A stretch of 38,595 nucleotides of DNA from an uncultured Alphaproteobacteria bacterium (GTDB lineage: Bacteria; Pseudomonadota; Alphaproteobacteria; HIMB59; GCA-002718135), in assembly GCA_902524385.1 (NCBI GenBank), contig CABZCZ010000002.1, positions 1 through 38,595 on the forward strand. The letters are read 5' to 3'. Below, piece after piece: positions 33,377 to 38,595 of the stretch. The notes below the pieces were generated by a model. That model made no database searches and had not been told where the DNA came from. It saw only the letters and a list, made by a program, of their open reading frames with translations. The translations under genes and the position numbers were made by a program. Within the stretch, counting starts at the first letter, position 1. Each line of letters opens with the position of its first letter.

Positions 33377-33979
33377 ATGGAAACATTTAAAACAATAATT
33401 GGTATCCCTGCGCCACTACCAATGATTAATGTCGATACCGATATGATTATTCCAAAACAATTTTTGAAAACAATAAAAAGATCTGGTTTAGGTAAAAACT
33501 TATTTCACGAATTAAGATACGATATTCAAGGTAACATAAAGAATGATTTTGTTCTAAACTGGGACCCTTACAAAACTTCAAAAATTTTAATTGCTGGGGC
33601 AAATTTTGGTTGTGGATCAAGTAGAGAGCATGCACCATGGTCACTTTTAGACTTTGGTTTTAAGTCAATAATTGCGCCAAGCTTCGCAGATATTTTCTAT
33701 AATAATTGTTTTAAAAATGGAATACTGCCAATTAAGTTAGATCAACAAAAAATAGATATATTAATGAACGAAGCAGAAAATAAAAATGATGTTTCAGTTA
33801 ATTTAGAAAATCAAAAAATCACTTATCAAAATGATAAAACAATAGAATTTGAAATCGATGCATTTCGTAAAAAATGTTTACTAGAGGGTTTGGATGATAT
33901 TGGTTTGACGCTCCAAAAAAATAAAAAAATTGATGTTCACGAAGAAAAAATACACAGTATCCAACCTTGGATAGTGTAG
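33377..33979 (+). CDS. leuD: 3-isopropylmalate dehydratase small subunit LeuD
   Basis: Partner of LeuC that forms the swivelling domain over the active site. The 200-residue protein shows NVDTDMIIPKQFLKTI, the conserved substrate loop GANFGCGSSREHAPW, FKSIIAPSFADIFYNNCFKNGILPI and a C-terminal ERKCLLEGLDDIGLTL-like segment (FRKKCLLEGLDDIGLTL). The length is normal. The ATG directly follows the leuC stop, so the two subunits are translated in balance. Confidence 0.96.
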   Translation: METFKTIIGIPAPLPMINVDTDMIIPKQFLKTIKRSGLGKNLFHELRYDIQGNIKNDFVLNWDPYKTSKILIAGANFGCGSSREHAPWSLLDFGFKSIIAPSFADIFYNNCFKNGILPIKLDQQKIDILMNEAENKNDVSVNLENQKITYQNDKTIEFEIDAFRKKCLLEGLDDIGLTLQKNKKIDVHEEKIHSIQPWIV

Positions 33980-33985
33980 TCAAAA

Positions 33986-35098
33986 ATGAGTAATAAAAAA
34001 ATTTTAATTTTACCTGGTGACGGAATTGGCAACGAAGTTATGGCTGAGGTATTAAAAATAATTGATTGGATGGAAAAAACTAAATCTTTATCTTTTGATA
34101 TTTCTGAAAGATTAGTTGGGGGTACGGCATATGATAAAGAAGGTAATTCTATAAGTGATGAAACAATGCAAGTAGCTATGGATTGTGATGCAGTATTATT
34201 TGGCGCGGTAGGAGGTGCTAAATGGGATAACGTAGAAAGAGATAAAAGACCTGAAGCTGCCTTATTAAGATTAAGAAAAGACCTTGATCTCTTTGCTAAT
34301 CTAAGACCAGCTGTTGTATTAGATGCTCTTTCAGATTCATCATCTTTAAAATCTGATCTTGTTAAAGGATTAGATATTTTGATAATAAGAGAGTTAACTA
34401 GTGGTGTATATTTTGGACAACCAAGAGGTATATCAAAAATTAGTGAGACTGAAAGTAAGGCAGTTGATACTCAACTGTATACCACATCAGAAGTTAATAG
34501 AGTTTCACGAGTGGCTTTTGATTTAGCAAAGTTGCGTAATAATAAAGTTACATCAGTAGAAAAATCAAATGTAATGGAAACAGGTTTATTTTGGAAACAA
34601 ACTGTAACAGATTTACATAAAAAGGAATATTCTGATGTTAATTTAGAACACATGCTTGCAGATAATTGCGCAATGCAGTTAGTTCGTTATCCAAAACAAT
34701 TTGATGTCATACTTACAGATAATTTATTTGGTGATCTTTTAAGTGATACTGCAGCTATGCTAACAGGATCTTTAGGAATGCTCCCTTCAGCAGCTCTTGG
34801 ACCAGTTAAAGAAAATGGTACTAGAGCAGCAATGTATGAGCCAGTTCATGGTAGTGCACCAGACATAGCTGGTCAATCTAAAGCAAATCCTTTAGCAATG
34901 ATCATGAGCTTTGCTATGATGTTGAAATATAGTTTTGATATGCAACAAGATAGTAAAATGGTTGAGAAAGCTGTACAGAATGTATTATTAAAAGGTTTAA
35001 GAACAGCTGATATTAAAGATGGAGCAGAAAAAATTATCTCTACTCAAGAAATGGGAAATGCTGTTATCGAAGAATTAAAAATTCTATTTGGGAATTAA
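33986..35098 (+). CDS. leuB: 3-isopropylmalate dehydrogenase LeuB
   Basis: NAD-dependent oxidative decarboxylase that completes the isomer-to-ketoacid step of leucine synthesis. The 370 residues have [36 protein letters not shown], the substrate segment [15 protein letters not shown], the metal-binding [20 protein letters not shown] and [18 protein letters not shown]. It lies six bases after leuD and one codon junction before asd. The enzyme appears complete. Confidence 0.97.
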   Translation: MSNKKILILPGDGIGNEVMAEVLKIIDWMEKTKSLSFDISERLVGGTAYDKEGNSISDETMQVAMDCDAVLFGAVGGAKWDNVERDKRPEAALLRLRKDLDLFANLRPAVVLDALSDSSSLKSDLVKGLDILIIRELTSGVYFGQPRGISKISETESKAVDTQLYTTSEVNRVSRVAFDLAKLRNNKVTSVEKSNVMETGLFWKQTVTDLHKKEYSDVNLEHMLADNCAMQLVRYPKQFDVILTDNLFGDLLSDTAAMLTGSLGMLPSAALGPVKENGTRAAMYEPVHGSAPDIAGQSKANPLAMIMSFAMMLKYSFDMQQDSKMVEKAVQNVLLKGLRTADIKDGAEKIISTQEMGNAVIEELKILFGN

Positions 35099-36142
35099 AT
35101 GACTCAAAAATACAATATAGCAGTAGCAGGAGCAACAGGTGCGGTAGGAACAGAAATTGTTCAAATATTAGAGCAAAGGGATTTTCCAATAGACAATCTA
35201 TATTTACTCGCATCGTCAAAATCAAAAGGTAAAAAAGTAGAGTTTAAAGATAAAGAAATTGTTGTAGAAGACCTATCAGAATTTGATTTTTCAAAAGCTC
35301 ACATTGGTTTATTTTCACCCGGAGGTAAAATTTCTGCGGAATATGCGCCAAAAGCAGCTAAAGCAGGATGTATTGTTATTGACAACACCTCTCATTTTCG
35401 AATGCAACAAAATATTCCTTTAATCGTGCCTGAAGTAAACGCTAATGCACTTGATGAATTTTTTGATAATGAAAACAGAACTAATATTATTTCAAATCCT
35501 AATTGTTCAACTATACAAATGGTTGTTGCATTAAAACCACTTCATGAAAAAGCAATTATAAACAGAGTTGTTGTATCAACATACCAGGCTGTTTCAGGAG
35601 CAGGTAAAACAGGTATGGATGAATTATTTAATCAGACTCAAAATGTTTATGCAAACCAAGAATTAAAAAAAGAAAAGTTTACAAAACAAATTGCATTTAA
35701 TGCCATTCCACACATTGGAGCTTTTTTAGAAAATGGTAATACAGAAGAAGAGCAAAAAATGATTGATGAAACTAAAAAAATTTTAGACGAGGGAATTAAT
35801 GTTTCAGCAACTTGTGTTAGAACATCTGTATTTATTGGTCATTCAGAAGCTGTAAATATAGAGTTTGATTCACCCCTAGATGAAAAAGAAGCTAACGAAA
35901 TATTATCTAACTCTGATGGTATTTCAGTAATTGATCATCGAAAAGATGAAGGTTATGTGACTCCTGTCGAAATTGCAGGAGAGGATAAAGTTTATATTAG
36001 TAGAATTAGAAATGATCAATCAATTGATAATGGGTTGAATTTATGGGTAGTCTCAGATAATTTGCGCAAAGGTGCAGCACTTAATACTGTTCAAATTGCT
36101 GAGTTAGTAATTTCAAAGTACTCAGAAAAAATAACTATTTAA
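35099..36142 (+). CDS. asd: Aspartate-semialdehyde dehydrogenase
   Basis: NADPH-dependent reduction of aspartyl phosphate to the semialdehyde, the branch point to lysine/diaminopimelate, methionine and threonine. The 347-residue protein has the NADP loop VAGATGAVGTEI, the active-site Cys136 in SNPNCSTIQ, TYQAVSGAGKTGMDEL and VRTSVFIGHSEAVNIEF. The ATG follows the leuB stop directly. It is the last gene of the operon; one base separates its stop from the 3' end of the tRNA on the other strand. It supplies the pathway in which dapF, also in this window, acts. Confidence 0.96.
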   Translation: MTQKYNIAVAGATGAVGTEIVQILEQRDFPIDNLYLLASSKSKGKKVEFKDKEIVVEDLSEFDFSKAHIGLFSPGGKISAEYAPKAAKAGCIVIDNTSHFRMQQNIPLIVPEVNANALDEFFDNENRTNIISNPNCSTIQMVVALKPLHEKAIINRVVVSTYQAVSGAGKTGMDELFNQTQNVYANQELKKEKFTKQIAFNAIPHIGAFLENGNTEEEQKMIDETKKILDEGINVSATCVRTSVFIGHSEAVNIEFDSPLDEKEANEILSNSDGISVIDHRKDEGYVTPVEIAGEDKVYISRIRNDQSIDNGLNLWVVSDNLRKGAALNTVQIAELVISKYSEKITI

Positions 36143-36143
36143 T

Positions 36144-36218
36144 TGGCGGTCTCGTAGGGACTCGAACCCCAAATCCATGTTCCGAAGACACGTGTGATAT
36201 CCATTTCACCACGAGACC
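36144..36218 (-). tRNA. tRNA-Arg(UCG)
   Basis: Complete cloverleaf on the minus strand. The acceptor GGTCTCG pairs with CGAGACC, followed by discriminator G and an encoded CCA. The D stem is GTGA/TCAC. The anticodon stem is CGTGT/ACATG with loop CTTCGGA, so the anticodon is TCG (reads CGA). The T stem TGGGG/CCCTA has the TTCGAGT loop. The variable loop is four bases. A G-U pair is present in both the anticodon and T stems. The CCA end lies one base from the asd stop. Confidence 0.95.
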
Positions 36219-36236
36219 TAATCGCTATATTTATTT

Positions 36237-36800
36237 CTACCAAGAACTATTCGGTTGTTTTAAAAACATCTCTTCTTCATTCGTTGTCTTTCTATTTAAT
36301 ATTTTATTTCTATGGGGGTACCTTCCAAATTTTTTAATTGCCACGCTATGATCATCCCAAGCTTTTTTAATATTACTATATTCGGGATGATTATTTAAAT
36401 ATTGATCGACTAATTTATGACCAAGTTTATGGTCCAAGATATTCTCACTATGAATTAATGGTAGTAATAAAAAATGTATTTTATCAACATCTAGGTTATC
36501 TAAATATTTTTTATTTATTGTTTCTTTAACTATTAAAACACACTTGGTATCCTGGTCATAAGCTTTTGAATTATTTCTAAAAAAATTTCTTGATAGTTGA
36601 TCAAGTAATATAATTAAAGCTACACATTCTTCAGGATTATTTTTCCAATTATCATATTCACTATTAATAGCTTTAATGTAATCATCCATAAAAGTACTTT
36701 TCAAAATTTTATCAAATTCATCATCTTTTTTAAACCATTGCTCAAGCGGTGTTTTGATGAAACAAAATTCTAGGATAGCTTTAGCTCTTTCATTAATCAT
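36237..36800 (-). CDS. DUF924 family protein
   Basis: A soluble protein of about 187 residues in the DUF924 family, whose function is not established. Typical segments are ILEFCF...PLEQWFKKDDEFDKIL, ALIILLDQLSRNFFRN near the middle, and FLLLPLIHSENI. GRYPHRNKILNR lies near the C-terminus. I favour the ATG at 36800, where the family match begins. The frame extends ten residues to a TTG at 36830, but that stretch is AT-rich and would abut the divergent glycosylase gene. Neither start has a good ribosome binding site. It is divergent from the uracil-DNA glycosylase gene. Confidence 0.82.
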   Translation of the reverse strand: MINERAKAILEFCFIKTPLEQWFKKDDEFDKILKSTFMDDYIKAINSEYDNWKNNPEECVALIILLDQLSRNFFRNNSKAYDQDTKCVLIVKETINKKYLDNLDVDKIHFLLLPLIHSENILDHKLGHKLVDQYLNNHPEYSNIKKAWDDHSVAIKKFGRYPHRNKILNRKTTNEEEMFLKQPNSSW

Positions 36801-36830
36801 AGAGGTGTAATATAAATATATATTTTCCAA

Positions 36831-37502
36831 ATGACATTAAGTAATTTAAACAAATCCATTATTGATTGCAGAAAGTGTGAACGTTTAGTTAACTTCCGTG
36901 AAAAAATTGCTAAAGAAAAAAGAAAACAATATATTCATCAAAGTTATTGGGGTAAGCCGATTACTGGCTATGGAGATGAAAAAGCTAAATTATTAATGGT
37001 AGGTCTTGCGCCGGCAGCGCATGGAGGAAATAGAACAGGTCGAGTTTTTACAGGGGATAAATCTGCAGATTTTTTATTTTCTTGTTTATATAAAACTGGA
37101 TTTGCAAATCAACCAGTTTCGGTAGATAGAGGTGATGGTTTAGAACTTCAAAATATGTACTTAACTACTGCTCTTAAATGTGTACCCCCAGAAGATAAAC
37201 CTACTTCACAAGAATTGAAAACATGTTTTAATTTTTTCAATCAAGAAATTGCTTTCTTAAAAAAAATAAAAGTCATTGTTGCTCTTGGTAAAATCGGTCA
37301 TGACGCCTGTGTAAATTATTATAAGCAACAATATGCAATACAAAATAAAGATTTTATTTTTTCTCACGGATCTATGGATATTTTACCCGATAAGAAAATT
37401 TTAGTTGGTAGTTATCATCCAAGCCCACGAAATGTTAACACGGGAAGAATAGATAAAAGTAAAATGGTAAAACTTTTAAATAGTATTAAAAAATTGCTTT
37501 AA
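36831..37502 (+). CDS. Family 5 uracil-DNA glycosylase (UDGb type)
   Basis: Removes uracil and related deaminated bases from DNA in base-excision repair. The 223 residues contain four cysteines for a [4Fe-4S] cluster (Cys13 and Cys16 in CRKCERL, Cys117, Cys132). Motif A is GLAPAAHGGNRTGR (58-71) and the C-terminal motif is HPSPRNVNTGR with His196. The GLAPAAHGGNRTGR form, with Ala-Ala in place of the catalytic Asp or Asn of other families, is typical of family 5. No ribosome binding site is seen close to the ATG. The next gene starts seven bases downstream. Confidence 0.92.
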   Translation: MTLSNLNKSIIDCRKCERLVNFREKIAKEKRKQYIHQSYWGKPITGYGDEKAKLLMVGLAPAAHGGNRTGRVFTGDKSADFLFSCLYKTGFANQPVSVDRGDGLELQNMYLTTALKCVPPEDKPTSQELKTCFNFFNQEIAFLKKIKVIVALGKIGHDACVNYYKQQYAIQNKDFIFSHGSMDILPDKKILVGSYHPSPRNVNTGRIDKSKMVKLLNSIKKLL

Positions 37503-37508
37503 ATCATA

Positions 37509-38595
37509 ATGAAAAATTTTTTTTTACATGATCCTAATCTTTTAGTTTACGGATTTGCCATGGTCTTCTTTGCAAGTTTTGGGCAGACTTTTTACATTGC
37601 ATTATTTAATGATGATATTAAAAATCTATATAAAATAACAGATGGTGAGTTTGGATTAGTTTATGCCATAGCAACACTTGTAAGTTCATTTTTATTTATT
37701 AACTTTGCTAAATTAATAGATAAAATTGATTTAAGATTATACTCCATAGGTATCATTCTTGGTTTAGCTTTTGCTTGCATTGGTTTTTATTTTATTTTCA
37801 ATAATATTTTTCATCTTTTTCTTATTTTATTTTTATTACGTTTTTTTGGACAGGGGGCTATGACACATGCTGGCTCAACTTCAATGGCAAGATATTTTTT
37901 AATTCATAGAGGTAAAGCAATATCGGTTGCAACACTTGGAGGAATGTTAGGTATAATGTTTTTACCAAAGATTGTCGTTAATTTGGACTCATACTTTAAT
38001 TTTGAAACTCTTTGGTTTTTAACAACTTTGACTCTTTTGATCTTAATTCCAATAATATACTTTATTCTTCATAATCAAAAAAGCAGGGATTCTACTCTTC
38101 AAAAAAATATTGACAATGAGACAACACATAAAAGTTGGACCATTATAGAAATTTTAAAAGACCGAATTTTTTTCATATATTTCCCATTAGCTGCATCCTT
38201 TCCATTTATTGGTACTGGGTTAATGTTTCATCAGATTTATATTTTTGATGCTAAAGGGTGGACAATGGAAATGCTTGGTAACGGTTATATATATTTTGGA
38301 TTACTTTCTATTTTAGGATTATTAATAGGAGGACCCTTAATAGATAAAATAAATACAAAGAAAGCAATACCTTTTGTGCTATTACCTTTGTTAGTCTGTA
38401 TCACCATTCTTTTTTTATTTAATAATTATTGGTCATTCGTGATTTACATGTCTTTATTTGGATTTAACTTAGGTTTATTAGCTCCGTTTATGGGATCACT
38501 CTGGGCAGAAATTTATGGAGTGAAAAGTATTGGAACTGCTAAAGCTTTACTGCACGCAGTTGGGGTTTTTGCGAGCGCTTTATCGCCAGTAGTTT
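37509..38595 (+). CDS. MFS transporter, cut by the right window edge
   Basis: The frame begins with the ATG at 37509, six bases after the glycosylase stop, and runs to the window end without a stop (362 full codons). It encodes a major facilitator protein with at least ten membrane helices. The start MKNFFLHDPNLLVYGFAMVF leads into helix 1; FLLRFFGQGAMTHAGSTSMARYF forms the helix 4 region, with a basic IHRGKAIS loop behind it. A central polar loop (about residues 195-215) separates the halves. The substrate is unknown. It differs clearly from the transporter at 21448-22701. Confidence 0.88.
   Translation, partial: MKNFFLHDPNLLVYGFAMVFFASFGQTFYIALFNDDIKNLYKITDGEFGLVYAIATLVSSFLFINFAKLIDKIDLRLYSIGIILGLAFACIGFYFIFNNIFHLFLILFLLRFFGQGAMTHAGSTSMARYFLIHRGKAISVATLGGMLGIMFLPKIVVNLDSYFNFETLWFLTTLTLLILIPIIYFILHNQKSRDSTLQKNIDNETTHKSWTIIEILKDRIFFIYFPLAASFPFIGTGLMFHQIYIFDAKGWTMEMLGNGYIYFGLLSILGLLIGGPLIDKINTKKAIPFVLLPLLVCITILFLFNNYWSFVIYMSLFGFNLGLLAPFMGSLWAEIYGVKSIGTAKALLHAVGVFASALSPVV

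Noticed and set aside
1-38595. Mobile elements, prophage, toxin-antitoxin or defence systems
   Set aside because: No transposase, integrase, phage structural gene, attachment-site duplication at the tRNA, or known defence gene is visible on either strand.

Overview
The window is gene-dense, AT-rich (roughly 30% GC by eye) bacterial chromosome with almost no intergenic space. A GcrA-type cell-cycle regulator, the order helicase / fdxA / carD / rpoH, a complete cytochrome c maturation (ccm) operon and a PagL-type lipid A deacylase point to an alphaproteobacterium. The low GC, overlapping stops and starts, very short leaders and lack of mobile elements fit a streamlined, probably marine lineage (Pelagibacterales or another AT-rich clade such as HIMB59-like). 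I cannot fix the clade from this sequence alone.

Layout. 1-727 (-): 5' part of a periplasmic amino-acid-binding protein. 804-6134 (-): ccmA-B-C-D-E-F-G-H, a tightly packed heme-delivery operon that includes a 33-codon ccmD. 6174-6530: a lysine-repeat basic protein (-) with a good promoter, a palindrome at its start point and a run of hairpins behind it. 6731-14949 (+): acnA, SUV3-like helicase, TerB-like protein, fdxA, carD, a PPP-phosphatase homologue that has lost nearly all its metal ligands, and rpoH. pagL follows (+), then dusA (-), beta-carbonic anhydrase (+), panB and dxs (-), M29 aminopeptidase (+), an MFS transporter with a small membrane ORF behind it (-), gcrA (-) and pgk (+).

24558-28092 (-) is dapF-mtaB-ftsY-yciB. 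Divergent from it, 28290-36142 (+) is a long probable operon, ffh-rpsP-rimM-trmD-rplS-leuC-leuD-leuB-asd. It joins co-translational targeting and ribosome/tRNA maturation to leucine and aspartate-family amino-acid synthesis. A tRNA-Arg(UCG) (-) abuts asd. The window ends with a DUF924 protein (-), a family 5 uracil-DNA glycosylase (+) and a second, truncated MFS transporter (+).

Most of the window is housekeeping. I see no CRISPR array, phage, insertion sequence or defence island. The most unusual items are the metal-ligand-less phosphatase homologue between carD and rpoH, the related acidic tails on ribosomal proteins S16 and L19, the AAP-poly-lysine protein with its operator-like palindrome and structured leader, the hairpin leader of ffh, and the small membrane ORF behind the first MFS gene.
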